Part shown: one piece after another, positions 1-9,215 of the stretch
Position numbering within the stretch: the first letter of the stretch is position 1
How the letters are laid out: each line of letters begins with the position of its first letter
Assembly: GCA_949287505.1 (NCBI GenBank)
Contig: CASEGX010000106.1
Coordinates: 1-64,000 of the forward strand
From: an uncultured Spirochaetales bacterium
GTDB lineage: Bacteria > Spirochaetota > Spirochaetia > Sphaerochaetales > Sphaerochaetaceae
Direction: 5' to 3'
Length of the DNA stretch: 64,000 bases
The notes under the pieces: model-generated
What the model was told of the DNA's origin: nothing
The model's database searches: none
Seen by the model: only the letters and a program-made list of their open reading frames with translations
Program-made: the position numbers and the translations under genes

Positions 1-178
1 CTACTGATTTGCTGACCATGGGCTTCTATGATTTTAGCAGAGTCTGCCGAAGTATCTGCAACTGCCCGGATCCTGGCTATTGTCATAGTTAGTGCACGCA
101 CTCTGCTCCCTTGTGATGCATTTACTTTGGCATTTGATACTGGAAAAACTTTGACGCCAGAGGACTTTACATGAAATT
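1..178 (-). pseudogene. possible fragment resembling a chemotaxis-receptor signalling helix
   Basis: One minus-strand frame stays open to the left window edge for about 55 codons. It contains a stretch (RAVADTSADSAKIIEAH) resembling the cytoplasmic helix of methyl-accepting chemotaxis proteins, where an Ala-Asp-x-(Ser/Ala)-x-x-Ser-Ala-Lys pattern is common. There is no convincing start codon with a ribosome-binding site, and the more N-terminal part of such a receptor is not encoded upstream, where the rplM promoter region lies. It may be a decayed remnant, the start of an unrelated gene cut by the window edge, or chance. The resemblance is by eye only. Confidence 0.2.
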
Positions 179-195
179 GCCTTCTTCGATATAAT
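166..195 (+). promoter_or_regulatory. sigma-70-type promoter for rplM-rpsI
   Basis: TTTACA at 166-171 and a perfect TATAAT at 190-195 are separated by 18 bp. Transcription would start near 202, giving an untranslated leader of about 258 nt before rplM. That leader contains the hairpin at 402-430. No promoter of similar quality was seen closer to the gene. Confidence 0.5.
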
Positions 196-401
196 GCAAT
201 TCCGTGCGTGTAAACGCATGCTCTCGCATGAGTGCATGATTCAGGATATTCTCATGAATACTGACGTTTTCCGGAGCCGAAGAGAAATCTTCAATGAAAC
301 TTCCTTTCCCCGGGAACTCTGTGAAAACGTATAAGAGCCTGAGGATTCGGTGACCTGTTCCATGCCGGTCCATATGCCGGACTGATGCGTCCCTGAAGGG
401 T

Positions 402-430
402 GCTTTGCCCCGAAAAGGGAGAGGCAGAGC
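402..430 (+). promoter_or_regulatory. leader hairpin upstream of rplM
   Basis: GCTTTGCC (402-409) pairs over 8 bp, with one G-U pair, with GGCAGAGC (423-430) around a 13-nt purine-rich loop. No T-tract follows, so it is not a simple terminator. It lies about 30 nt before the rplM start. L13 leaders that bind the ribosomal protein and give autoregulation are known in other bacteria; that this one does so is an inference from position and structure only. Confidence 0.4.
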
Positions 431-459
431 CTTAGAGAAAACGAATGAAGGTTGAGTTT

Positions 460-888
460 ATGAAGACTATTTTCATCAAACCGCAGTCGATTGAGAGAAA
501 GTGGTATCTCATCGATGCAGAAGGAAAACCTCTCGGAAGAGTAGCTGCAGAGGCTGCTTATATCCTCAGAGGCAAGAATAAAGCTGAGTACGTTCCTCAC
601 CAGGAAATTGGTGACTACGTTATCATCATCAACGCAGCCAAGGCTAAAGTCACCGGCAACAAGATGGCAGATAAGATGTATTATCGCCATTCGATGTATC
701 CAGGCGGACTCAAGGCTGAGCCGTATGGAAAGATGGTAGTGCGCAAGCCGACCTATCCGATGGAGCACGCTGTAAAGGGAATGCTTCCAAATAACAGACT
801 TGGAAGAAAGCTCTTCAACAACGTGAAGATCTATGCTGGTGCAGAGCACCCGCACATGGCACAGCAGCCAGTTGCTGTTGAGATTTAA
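460..888 (+). CDS. rplM: 50S ribosomal protein L13
   Basis: This is large-subunit ribosomal protein L13, 142 residues, the usual length. The N-terminal region has the typical Trp-Tyr-x-Ile-Asp-Ala segment followed by LGRVA, and the middle has the conserved KMYYRHSMYPGGLK and LP-NRLGRK segments. The ATG at 460 is chosen over an upstream in-frame ATG at 445 because it gives the standard N terminus and has AAGG 8-9 nt upstream; the earlier ATG lies within that Shine-Dalgarno region. It is followed after 11 nt by rpsI, the near-universal bacterial pairing, and both end at the terminator at 1335. Expression is probably controlled through the long leader and its hairpin. Confidence 0.97.
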   Translation: MKTIFIKPQSIERKWYLIDAEGKPLGRVAAEAAYILRGKNKAEYVPHQEIGDYVIIINAAKAKVTGNKMADKMYYRHSMYPGGLKAEPYGKMVVRKPTYPMEHAVKGMLPNNRLGRKLFNNVKIYAGAEHPHMAQQPVAVEI

Positions 889-899
889 GGAGAGGCAAG

Positions 900-1316
900 A
901 TGGCTACCAAGAAAGAAGATATCAAGTCAATCAACCTCGGTCACGGTGTAGGACGCCGCAAGACTTCTGTTGCTAGAGTCTACCTCAGAGAGGGAAATGG
1001 CCAGGTTAAGGTAAACGGAAAGAAGCTTGAGGAATATTTTGTTGATGCAATCAACGCAGCAAAGGTTCTCCAGCCTTTTGAGGTTACAGAGACAACAGGA
1101 AAGTATGATCTCGTAATCACAGTCGCTGGTGGTGGTATCTGCTCACAGGCAGAGGCTTGCAGACATGGCCTTGCAAGAGCTCTCGTCAACTACGATGCAG
1201 ATCTTCGCCCGGCGCTCCATGCTGCTGGCTTCATGACCAGAGATTCCAGAATGGTCGAGAGAAAGAAGTATGGTCAGAAGGGAGCAAGAAGACGCTTCCA
1301 GTTCTCCAAGAGATAA
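900..1316 (+). CDS. rpsI: 30S ribosomal protein S9
   Basis: Small-subunit ribosomal protein S9, 138 residues. The early GRRKTSVARVYLR-type segment and the basic C-terminal tail ending RRRFQFSKR, which in this family reaches toward P-site tRNA, are diagnostic. The ATG at 900 is preceded by AAGGAGA at optimal spacing. It is the second gene of the rplM-rpsI operon, which ends at a strong intrinsic terminator about 20 nt after the stop codon. Nothing unusual is seen. Confidence 0.97.
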   Translation: MATKKEDIKSINLGHGVGRRKTSVARVYLREGNGQVKVNGKKLEEYFVDAINAAKVLQPFEVTETTGKYDLVITVAGGGICSQAEACRHGLARALVNYDADLRPALHAAGFMTRDSRMVERKKYGQKGARRRFQFSKR

Positions 1317-1334
1317 AATCTCTTTCCGGAAAAG

Positions 1335-1363
1335 ATGGTCGGTGCAGAACCGGCCATTTTTTA
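1335..1363 (+). terminator. rho-independent terminator of rplM-rpsI
   Basis: A perfect 9-bp stem, ATGGTCGGT with ACCGGCCAT (1335-1357) around GCAGA, is followed by six T residues. An ATG within the stem is in frame with recX but cannot sensibly be its start. Confidence 0.9.
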
Positions 1364-1376
1364 TTATCATTCAGCT

Positions 1377-1820
1377 GTGAATGATGCATATGACAGAGCT
1401 CTGAAACTGCTCTCCATGAGAGAGCATACGGAGAAAGAAATCAGGAATAAGCTGAGGGATAAGGGGTTTTCATCTGCGGATGTGGACGAGGCCATTTCAG
1501 AACTCATAGCTGAGGGAAGCCTTTCCGAAAGACGGTTTGCAGAAAGCTATATCCGTTCAAGACTGCGTAAGAGTCCTGAAGGGAAATCTCTTTTGCGTAT
1601 GCGTCTTAAAGATAGGGGAACTCCGTCAGCTGTAGCTGATGAGGTTCTCTCTGAGGCCTGGGATAATGAGATCTACTTAAAGCCTCTCGCTCTTTATATG
1701 GAAAGCCTTGTACGGAAAAAAGGAGAGGAGGGTGCCAGAGCAGCCCTCCTCAGAAAGGGGTTCAGGGAAAGTGAGATCCGTAAAGCCCGGTCAGTCCTTG
1801 ATGGCGATATCTGTGAATGA
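1377..1820 (+). CDS. recX: RecX-family regulatory protein
   Basis: RecX binds RecA filaments and inhibits RecA activity. The product (147 residues from the GTG at 1377) is all-helical and has the RecX pattern: an early helix with a Leu-x-x-R-E-x-x-x-x-E-(I/L)-x-x-K-L motif, a G-(F/Y)-S-x-x-x-(V/I)-(D/E)-x-x-(I/L)-x-x-L segment, then LSERRFAESYIRSRL. A longer frame opens at 1335 inside the rpsI terminator and was rejected. The GTG has no Shine-Dalgarno sequence; a TATCAT 6 nt upstream could be a -10, but no -35 was found. No recA is in the window. The last 30 bp overlap the end of the convergent adenine deaminase gene. Confidence 0.85.
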   Translation: MNDAYDRALKLLSMREHTEKEIRNKLRDKGFSSADVDEAISELIAEGSLSERRFAESYIRSRLRKSPEGKSLLRMRLKDRGTPSAVADEVLSEAWDNEIYLKPLALYMESLVRKKGEEGARAALLRKGFRESEIRKARSVLDGDICE

Positions 1821-3533
1821 GAATGCATTCACATCAAACAGGCCGCAGTCTGTGAGCTTGAGCGATGGGATTACAGGAAGAGCCATGAAGCACAGTGTCA
1901 TGAAAGGATCTATTTCCTTGCTGACGCCAAGTTCCTGATAAGCCTTTTCATGCATTTGCGAGAGGCACTTGGTGACATCTTCAAGCGGAAGATCCGTCAT
2001 CAGACCGGCTATCTCAAGACGGTGTGTTCCAAGCTCTCTTCCGTCTTTATACATTGTTATCCCTCCGCCTATTGCTATCAGCTTCTCAACTGCTTTCACC
2101 ATGTCGCTGTTATTGTCGCCGATTACGATGATGTTATGGGAATCATGGGCTATGGAGACGGCAACAGCTCCATGTCTCATGCCGTATCCTCTTATAAGAG
2201 CTGTGGCTACATTTCCCGTTCCGTGATGACGTTCAATCACGGCAAGCTTGAGAATGTCCTTCTCGTCCTCATGTATCCATTCTCCTTTCTCATCCCGTTT
2301 TATCCATCCTTCACCATTGCCAGTGACTACTCCTCCTGGAATGATGTCGATGATCCTGACATGGTCCGAACCGGGTCTCAGGGAAAGCTTTTCTTCTGAG
2401 AAATCCTTTACATCCATTTTTCCGCTCACCCCGACAGGTTCTGTATGGGGAGCCTTCGCGATTATTCTCCCGTTCTCTGCTGCGAGTTTTCCGAGGATGA
2501 ATACCTCTTCAGGTTCTATGCCGTTGTCTATGGATGAGGTGAGAATGAAATCTGCGCGTTTTCCGGGAGCGATCATGCCCCGGTCACTGAGGCCATAGCA
2601 GATTGCTGCATTGAGTGTTGCCATTGATATTGCTGTCACAGGATCAAGCCCGTTCCGGATTGCAAGCGAGAGTCCGTAATTCACATGGCCGTCATTGACT
2701 ATTGACTGCGGCTGTCTGTCATCCGTGCAGAAGAGGATGCGGGATGCATTTCTCTCATTCACGCCAGGAAGAAGCTGAAGGACGTTGCGGCATGCTGTTC
2801 CTTCGCGGAGCATTACATACATTCCTTTCCGTACCTTGTCATGAAGTTCCTCAGGTGTCTCGCATTCATGGTCTGTGGTTATTCCGGCTGCGGCATACCC
2901 ATCTAATGAAGTGCCTGTTATGGATGGGGCATGTCCATCGATGTTTTTTCTTCTCTTGTAAGCAGTCTCGAGTTTCTCCATTACAACCGGGTCCTTCGAT
3001 ATGACACCGGGGTAATTCATCATCTCTCCAAGGCCCAGAACCCTTGGATTATCTATATACTTCTCTATGTCCGGCGCATTCAGTATAGCTCCTGCATGTT
3101 CGAAGGGCGTTGCAGGAACGCAGGACGGGAACATCAGAAACACTGATAGCGGAATATCCTCTGAAGCCTTCAGCATGTATGCCATGCCGTCAAGACCTGT
3201 GACATTGCAGATCTCATGGGGATCTGCAATCACTGTCGTCGTTCCGCAGGGAACGACTGCATCTGAGAATTCTGAAGGGGATAGATGTGATGATTCTATG
3301 TGGCAATGGGCATCGATAAGGCCCGGGATCAGAAACCGGCCTTTTGCATCATGCTCCGCTCTGGCTTTTCTCTTTCCATTGAAGCCCACAATCATTCCAG
3401 AGAGAATATAGACATCTGCCTCGAACACTTCCTTATTGCAGACATCGACAACCTTTGCATTGCGGATTACAAGATCGCATTCTCTTCTTCCTTCTGCGGC
3501 GTCTATGAGTCTTTCAGTTATTTCCCTAGTCAT
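1791..3533 (-). CDS. ade: adenine deaminase
   Basis: Adenine deaminase converts adenine to hypoxanthine and ammonia in purine salvage and belongs to the metal-dependent amidohydrolases. The 580-residue length fits the family. The metal-binding DAHCHIESS motif, the ADPHEICNV segment, GHAPSITG, a later TTDHE and the FCTDD motif are all visible. The ATG at 3533 is preceded by ACGGAGG; an upstream in-frame start at 3584 has no such site. A TATAAT at 3602-3597 could be its -10. No purine riboswitch aptamer was recognised in the leader. It is transcribed alone, and its 3' end overlaps recX tail to tail by 30 bp. Confidence 0.95.
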   Translation of the reverse strand: MTREITERLIDAAEGRRECDLVIRNAKVVDVCNKEVFEADVYILSGMIVGFNGKRKARAEHDAKGRFLIPGLIDAHCHIESSHLSPSEFSDAVVPCGTTTVIADPHEICNVTGLDGMAYMLKASEDIPLSVFLMFPSCVPATPFEHAGAILNAPDIEKYIDNPRVLGLGEMMNYPGVISKDPVVMEKLETAYKRRKNIDGHAPSITGTSLDGYAAAGITTDHECETPEELHDKVRKGMYVMLREGTACRNVLQLLPGVNERNASRILFCTDDRQPQSIVNDGHVNYGLSLAIRNGLDPVTAISMATLNAAICYGLSDRGMIAPGKRADFILTSSIDNGIEPEEVFILGKLAAENGRIIAKAPHTEPVGVSGKMDVKDFSEEKLSLRPGSDHVRIIDIIPGGVVTGNGEGWIKRDEKGEWIHEDEKDILKLAVIERHHGTGNVATALIRGYGMRHGAVAVSIAHDSHNIIVIGDNNSDMVKAVEKLIAIGGGITMYKDGRELGTHRLEIAGLMTDLPLEDVTKCLSQMHEKAYQELGVSKEIDPFMTLCFMALPVIPSLKLTDCGLFDVNAFSFTDIAIKD

Positions 3534-3639
3534 CTTTGCCTCCGTATTCAGTCTAAGGCAGTTTTCTGTATGTGGCAAATCCAAATAGGAAAATTGATTA
3601 TAAGCTTTGATTATTGAAACAAAATAAGAGAATCACGCA

Positions 3640-3667
3640 GAAAACAAAGACCCCGGTTTTGCCGGGG
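3640..3667 (-). terminator. terminator of the efflux operon
   Basis: A CCCCGG/CCGGGG stem (3651-3667) with a GCAAAA-type loop is followed on the minus strand by a T-rich tract. It lies just after the RND permease stop codon. Confidence 0.85.
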
Positions 3668-3674
3668 CCACGGA

Positions 3675-6600
3675 TCAGATCATATCATCAAGCTGCTTTA
3701 GACGTCTCATGTCATATTCTCTGAGCTGGTTTGTAAGCGTATCAGGATCATCATATTTCTTCTCTCTGTGCTTGTTGAATATGAGGTAAAGTGTCGGGGA
3801 GAGAAGGAGCGTGAGGAATGCACCTGTGATGATACCACCTGTGAATGTAACAGCCAGTGGCTGCATGAGTTCTGCACCTTCTCCAGGGAAGAATGCCATA
3901 GGAATCATTCCAAGGATTGTGGTGAGTGTTGTCATCAGAATAGGGCGCAGACGTCCGTACGCTGCCTGAAGACAGGCCTGTTTTACAGGAACCTTCTGGT
4001 CAACGAGACGGTTGATGCAGTCCACAAGAACAATACCGTTGTTTACGACCGTTCCGATAAGGGCAACGATACCGACGATACTGAAGAGTGAGAACTGCTG
4101 TCCCATCGCCACATGGATCCATATTACACCGATCATCAGAAGAGGGATGGTCGCGAATATGATAAGAGGATCGATCATTGACTCGAACTGAGCAGCCATT
4201 ACCGCGTAAACGAGGAAGAGGGCAAGTATGATGATCATTATCATTGTAGGCAGGTACTCTGCGAACATTGACATCTCTCCAGTCTGCTCAAGCGTGACAC
4301 CCTCAGGAAGGACAAGATGCTCTTCAAGCGCACGGTCAACAGCTGCCTGTACCTCGTTTGCGGCATATCCTTCGAGGATTGAGGCTGTTACGTGGTTGAT
4401 ACGTTCCTTATTCTCTCTCATGATGGACATCGGAGCCGTTCCTTCTACAAGATCTGCAACCGCATCGAGACGGACAGTGCCGCCTGTTGATGTAGGAATC
4501 ATGAGAGCTTCGAGGTCTTCCACGGACTGCATCTGATTCTCATCGATTCTGACAGTGAGGTCATATGTCGTATCATTGTCGAATGTTGAGATCTGCGTTG
4601 CTGTAACGCCTGTAAGAGCCGCCTGGACAGTCTGTGTGATACTGCTCATCGTGACTCCCAGATCCTGGGCTCTCTGCTGGTCAATCTCGATTGAGTACTT
4701 CGGAGCACCGTTGTCGAGGTCTGTCTGGATGTTCTCAACCTGCGGTACATATGTATGGAGGATATCCATAATCTGATCTGCAGTCTCAAGTGAGAGTTCT
4801 GTGTCATCCGAGTGTATTGTTACGGATATACCTGTGCCAGACATCGACCTCATGTTGGAAAAGAGCCATTCAGCTTCCGGATTCTCATTGAGGAGAGGAC
4901 GGAGCATGTTCTGGATGTCTGAGACGGTATAGGTCTGCTCCGTGATTGGAGGAAGACTTATCTCTATGGAACCGGAATTGCTGCCGATTTCCGTGAGAAT
5001 GGACTCATATGCTTCTTCAGGAAGCGTATTCAGAACCTTCCTTTCCATCTCAAAGACATACTCTTTCGTTATATCCTGCGTCGTACCCTGATCGAGCGTG
5101 AGATTGAGTGTCACAGAATCGTCAGTTGATGACATAGGTATAAGGGATATTCCCAGATCTCCGAACTTGATGAGTGAGACAATGAGAAGAAGGACGAGAA
5201 GGAGGATCAGGAGGAATTTCCTGTTGAGGAAGTAATTGAGAACTCTGACGTATGCGTTTCTCATATGCATTTCCCCTCTGACCATGGCATCGTCTATTGC
5301 CCTCAGCGGCTTCCATCTGAGCGGTTTCTGGGTTCTTGTGTTTATCTTGAGAATCGAGCCACAGAGTGCCGGAACGAGAGTCACAGCTACGAAGAGGGAG
5401 GCAAAGAGTGAGATACATACCGTGATTACGAGATCCTGGAACATGATTCCTATCATGCCGATGTCATACTTGTAGATGAGGATAGGCACGAATACACAGA
5501 TTGTGGTGAGTGTGGATGCACAGATTGCCGTGAACATGTTCTTGCTGCCAAGGATTGCAGCAACTGCGCTTCTTTCACCTCTCTGACGGAATGTATATGT
5601 ATTCTCGAGGATGATGATTGAGGCATCAACTGTCATACCGATACCGAGAATAAGGCCTGACATACTCATAGCGTTTACGGACATGCCTGTTATTGACATG
5701 AGCATGAGCGTGATGAGGATACAGATCGGCATCGAGAGCGAGATGATGATTGTTGTCTTTATTCCACGGAGGAATACGAAGATAATCGCTGCTGCGAGAA
5801 TGACACCCTGAATGGCGGAATTCACAACCTCATTCATCGTATCCGTGATCATCTCTGTGGAATCCCTCTGGATGGAGAGTGTGAGATCGGAGTCGAGCTC
5901 AGCCTGGATTTCAGGAAGCGTCTCGCGCACGGCTTTCGCAACCGTTGTCTCGTTGCTGTCGGATTCGTTTGAGATGTTTATTGTGATGATCTCATTGCCA
6001 TCGAGATATGACAGTCTTCCACCCGTTGCTGTCTCTTCCACGACATCTGCAACATCCTGGAGATAAATCGGGGTGCCTGCACCGGTGTATCCGACAATCG
6101 TCTCCTCGATGTCCTGAGTTGTCATGTAACGGGCATCTGCCGTTATCTGATAATCCATGCCGCGCTGGGTGATTTCTCCTCCAGTGCTCTGGATATTGCG
6201 GGCTGCAATCATTGAAGTGATCTGGGAAATCGAGAGATTGTATGCCTCAAGTCTGTTTGGATCAACTTCGACGGTATATTCAACAGGAGCACCGCCATAT
6301 ACATTGACCTGGGACACGCCCTCGATTCTTTCCAGAAGCGGCTGGATCGTGTTCTCTGCAATGTACTGCAGTTCATCTTCAGTCCTGTCTCCTGTGAGCG
6401 TGAGACGCATGATGGATCCGGAACCCATCGAGTCAAAACGCATGACTGTCGGGTTCTCTGCCCAGTCCGGAAGCCTTCGTGAAAGCATCGATGTGATGGT
6501 ATTCACATCTTCCGATGCCTCATCGAGGTCAGTTCCATAGTCAAACTCGAGTATGACCATAGCCATGCCTTCCTGAGACACGGATGTCATCGTATCCAGG

Positions 6601-6827
6601 TTCTGCAGAGACTGAAGTGAGTTCTCCATGATCTCAGTGACCTGGAGCTCTATCTCTTCCGGACCTGCATCGTTACAGCTCACCATTACGGAGATGACAG
6701 GCAGGTCGACTTCAGGATATAGCGCGATATCTAGGCGGGGTAGGAAGACAACACAGATGACGCAGATAAGAACATATATCATTGTCATCAATACAGGTCG
6801 TCTTACTGATAATTCTGACAGTGTCAT
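3675..6827 (-). CDS. RND-family efflux permease (inner-membrane pump)
   Basis: The proton-driven inner-membrane pump of a tripartite exporter, 1050 residues, the standard HAE1/AcrB-type length. The N terminus (LSVRRPVLMTMIYVL) is typical, followed by a periplasmic porter domain, a first TM bundle including GLILGIGMTVDASIIILEN, a second porter domain and a second bundle ending near residue 1010. The TM4-type motif has one Asp (VDAS) where AcrB has two adjacent Asp; single-Asp variants exist in the superfamily. The ATG at 6827 abuts the stop codon of the fusion-protein gene and has AGGAG. The substrate (drug, lipid or other) cannot be told from sequence; the absence of metal-pump features argues against a heavy-metal role. 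Confidence 0.93.
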   Translation of the reverse strand: MTLSELSVRRPVLMTMIYVLICVICVVFLPRLDIALYPEVDLPVISVMVSCNDAGPEEIELQVTEIMENSLQSLQNLDTMTSVSQEGMAMVILEFDYGTDLDEASEDVNTITSMLSRRLPDWAENPTVMRFDSMGSGSIMRLTLTGDRTEDELQYIAENTIQPLLERIEGVSQVNVYGGAPVEYTVEVDPNRLEAYNLSISQITSMIAARNIQSTGGEITQRGMDYQITADARYMTTQDIEETIVGYTGAGTPIYLQDVADVVEETATGGRLSYLDGNEIITINISNESDSNETTVAKAVRETLPEIQAELDSDLTLSIQRDSTEMITDTMNEVVNSAIQGVILAAAIIFVFLRGIKTTIIISLSMPICILITLMLMSITGMSVNAMSMSGLILGIGMTVDASIIILENTYTFRQRGERSAVAAILGSKNMFTAICASTLTTICVFVPILIYKYDIGMIGIMFQDLVITVCISLFASLFVAVTLVPALCGSILKINTRTQKPLRWKPLRAIDDAMVRGEMHMRNAYVRVLNYFLNRKFLLILLLVLLLIVSLIKFGDLGISLIPMSSTDDSVTLNLTLDQGTTQDITKEYVFEMERKVLNTLPEEAYESILTEIGSNSGSIEISLPPITEQTYTVSDIQNMLRPLLNENPEAEWLFSNMRSMSGTGISVTIHSDDTELSLETADQIMDILHTYVPQVENIQTDLDNGAPKYSIEIDQQRAQDLGVTMSSITQTVQAALTGVTATQISTFDNDTTYDLTVRIDENQMQSVEDLEALMIPTSTGGTVRLDAVADLVEGTAPMSIMRENKERINHVTASILEGYAANEVQAAVDRALEEHLVLPEGVTLEQTGEMSMFAEYLPTMIMIIILALFLVYAVMAAQFESMIDPLIIFATIPLLMIGVIWIHVAMGQQFSLFSIVGIVALIGTVVNNGIVLVDCINRLVDQKVPVKQACLQAAYGRLRPILMTTLTTILGMIPMAFFPGEGAELMQPLAVTFTGGIITGAFLTLLLSPTLYLIFNKHREKKYDDPDTLTNQLREYDMRRLKQLDDMI

Positions 6828-7820
6828 TTAGTTCTCCTGATTGACTACGTTGATGGTTGTTCCATCCATTACGTTTCCTGCTGTGATGACGAGATCTCCT
6901 TCAGAGAGGCCTGATGTGATTACGGTCTCTGTTCCATTGGAGCTTCCTGTTGTTACTGTTACGCGCTTTGCCGTGTTTCCATCTGCGACATAGACGATAT
7001 CTTCTCCAAGATATGTGTCGAGTGCGGCCTCAGGAACTACAAGGGCGTTGTCGATATGCTCGGTCTCGAGATTGAGACGGAGATACATACCTTCCTTGAG
7101 GCCATCGGTATCGCCGGTGAAACGTATCTCGATGTCAGAGGACCTTGTTGTTGTATCAACGGTGGGGGCGAGGTAGGTAAGTGTTCCTGTATAAATCCTT
7201 CCTGGATAAGCCACGCTTTCAAGCTCTGCACTCATGCCTTCACTGACAGTTCCGAGGAACTTCTCAGGTATGGCAGCTTCAACCACCAGCTCACTTTCTC
7301 CTGCGATTGTTATGACAGGCTGTGATGCCGTGATTGTCTGTCCGACAGCAACAGGGATGTCAGTCACGATGCCTGAAACCTTTGCCACAACCGGACTGAG
7401 CTTGTATGAAGCACCAGGGCGAGAAGGGTCGATGTATGTAACGGTGTCACCGGCAGATACTCTGTCACCTCTTTTTACGAGAATCTCCGTCACTGTTCCT
7501 GACTGCGTATCTGCATATACCGCGATACTGTCACCGGATCTTCTCACTTCTCCATTGAGTCTTGAAATCTTTGAGAATGTGTCGATCCTGGCAGGTTCTG
7601 CTGATACGTTTACCGCGGAGACAGTATTCTCTGCTACAGGAACCGCAAGCTGCTTTTCCGGGGCAGTGCTTACCATTCTGAAGATGATGAAGGCTGCAAG
7701 AATCACACAGATTGCTACGAGAATCAGGGTGATGATCTTGTTGAATTTGCTTGGAGCTGTTGTCTTTGCGAGCTTTTCGAAATCCGGCTCTCCAACTGTT
7801 TTCTTGTTTTCGTCGCTCAT
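6828..7820 (-). CDS. RND efflux membrane fusion (periplasmic adaptor) protein
   Basis: The adaptor that links the RND pump to the outer-membrane channel. It has 330 residues: a short cytosolic N terminus, one TM segment at about residues 29-50 (IITLILVAICVILAAFIIF), a lipoyl/barrel-sandwich domain (GTVTEILVKRGDRVSAGDTV) and C-terminal beta-barrel domains (VVPEAAL, VTVTTG). The alpha-hairpin expected between the two halves of the lipoyl domain is very short, as in some CusB/MdtA-like adaptors. The ATG at 7820 has AAGGAAA about 10 nt upstream. The gene lies between the tolC-like and RND genes with 1-bp or zero spacing, so the three are translated from one mRNA. Confidence 0.92.
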   Translation of the reverse strand: MSDENKKTVGEPDFEKLAKTTAPSKFNKIITLILVAICVILAAFIIFRMVSTAPEKQLAVPVAENTVSAVNVSAEPARIDTFSKISRLNGEVRRSGDSIAVYADTQSGTVTEILVKRGDRVSAGDTVTYIDPSRPGASYKLSPVVAKVSGIVTDIPVAVGQTITASQPVITIAGESELVVEAAIPEKFLGTVSEGMSAELESVAYPGRIYTGTLTYLAPTVDTTTRSSDIEIRFTGDTDGLKEGMYLRLNLETEHIDNALVVPEAALDTYLGEDIVYVADGNTAKRVTVTTGSSNGTETVITSGLSEGDLVITAGNVMDGTTINVVNQEN

Positions 7821-7821
7821 T

Positions 7822-9183
7822 TTATACTGTTTCCTTTTCCGTTATAGAATATGTCTCCTGCAGATCCTGCAGATTGATGCCAAGTGTTGTGGCAAGTTTA
7901 TTTGATGAAAGAAGATGATTCAGCCTTGCAGAGAGCAGGTTGTTCTGTGCGGAGAGCAGTGCGGATCTGCTGTCTGAAAGATCGGATGCAGATGAGAGGC
8001 CTGCATTGTATGACTCCTCCCTGAGCTTATATGTGCGTTCAGCTATCTCAAGGCTGGTCTCGAGCATATCAAGCTGTGCCTGCTGCTGCTCTATTGTCAG
8101 AATGCTGCTTCTGATATCTGAAAGAAGGCTGTTCTGCTTGTCCTGAAGAGAGAGGCTCTTTATCGTAACGTTGTCTGCGGTAGCCTGTCTCTGAACATCC
8201 ATGCTGCTTCCGGGAATATATGAGCTGATAGGAATGCTTACGGTGACAGAACCTGTAAGATTGTTAATGCTTGTATTGTAATCTCCTGCAGGAACTGCCG
8301 CACTGCCCTTGGATGAGATACTGCCACGATATGTGTATCCTACTGAAGCAGAGACTGTGGGCATGTACTGGTTGAGGGTCGCTTCCTTCTTTGAGTTTTC
8401 AGCGCTTGCAAGCTCATTCCGTGCGCTTCTGATAGTCGCAGTTGCCTCTGCGTATTCATTGAAAAGCACGCTTGCATCTGGCAGTGACAGCTGTACAGTA
8501 TCCGGAAGCGGCTCTGTCTGGAAATCTTCCTCTATCCCCGTAGATGCCTTGAAGGAAGCCATTGCAAGCTCTTTCGAATTCTCCGCCTCGACAAGGGTAA
8601 GCTCTCTGTTATTCAGTTCAAGTTCCATGTTTGAAAGCGTGAGCTCATCTACAAGGCCGGAGTTATACATCTCCAGGGTTGACTCATAGTTGGCCTGAGC
8701 ATCTGAGAGTGCTGTTCTTGCATTGTCGATGGCGATATCATAAGTTGCCAGTGTCCAGTAGGCCTGAGTGACTGCTTCCTCGATGGAATCATAAGCCGTC
8801 TCATAAGAAAGGGAGGCAGCTTCTTTCTCAAGGTTCCTTGTATTGTTTCCTGTTATCTTCGATCCATTGAGCGTATAGGAAAAATTCGCTGTTGCACCAA
8901 GCTCAAGACCGAAACCATCGAAATCGGTTTTCTCGACAGTAGCGCTTGGAAAGGATACGCCTGTATCTGCAGTTACTGAAATGCCGAATGTAGGAAGATA
9001 GTCCTTTACATAGTTGTTTGCGTTCCTGATTCTCTGGTTTGCTGAGATTGCAGCCTGCTTCAGCGTGAGATTGTTCTCAGATGCAGCGGCAATGGCCTCA
9101 TCAAGCGTGAGAATAGGAAGATTCTCTGCTCCAAGTGGCATCAAAAGGGCCATCAGAACCAGAAGCTTCGGTAGGATCTTCAT
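7822..9183 (-). CDS. TolC-family outer-membrane efflux protein
   Basis: Outer-membrane channel partner of the RND pump, 453 residues. A signal peptide (MKILPKLLVLMALLMPLGA) is followed by two repeats of long helices interrupted by beta segments, the outer-membrane-efflux-protein pattern: LTLDEAIAAASENN near the N terminus, and tail helices rich in Leu, Gln and Ser. The ATG at 9183 is chosen over an upstream in-frame start at 9240 because it follows AAGGAGA and begins the signal peptide. It is the first gene of the three-gene efflux operon. A stem-loop in its leader (9216-9240) and a 10-bp inverted repeat further upstream (9335-9365) are candidate control elements. Confidence 0.92.
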   Translation of the reverse strand: MKILPKLLVLMALLMPLGAENLPILTLDEAIAAASENNLTLKQAAISANQRIRNANNYVKDYLPTFGISVTADTGVSFPSATVEKTDFDGFGLELGATANFSYTLNGSKITGNNTRNLEKEAASLSYETAYDSIEEAVTQAYWTLATYDIAIDNARTALSDAQANYESTLEMYNSGLVDELTLSNMELELNNRELTLVEAENSKELAMASFKASTGIEEDFQTEPLPDTVQLSLPDASVLFNEYAEATATIRSARNELASAENSKKEATLNQYMPTVSASVGYTYRGSISSKGSAAVPAGDYNTSINNLTGSVTVSIPISSYIPGSSMDVQRQATADNVTIKSLSLQDKQNSLLSDIRSSILTIEQQQAQLDMLETSLEIAERTYKLREESYNAGLSSASDLSDSRSALLSAQNNLLSARLNHLLSSNKLATTLGINLQDLQETYSITEKETV

Positions 9184-9215
9184 TTTATCTGTCTCCTTAA
9201 TTGTTCCATTAGGGC

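Noticed and set aside
241-855. 204-codon frame antisense to rplM
   Set aside because: It is a shadow of the ribosomal protein gene with improbable composition and no ribosome-binding site.
1335-1376. Extended N terminus for RecX
   Set aside because: The ATG and following codons form the stem and T-tract of the rpsI terminator.
3534-3600. Purine riboswitch upstream of adenine deaminase
   Set aside because: No three-way-junction aptamer or conserved purine-riboswitch loops could be recognised in the short leader.
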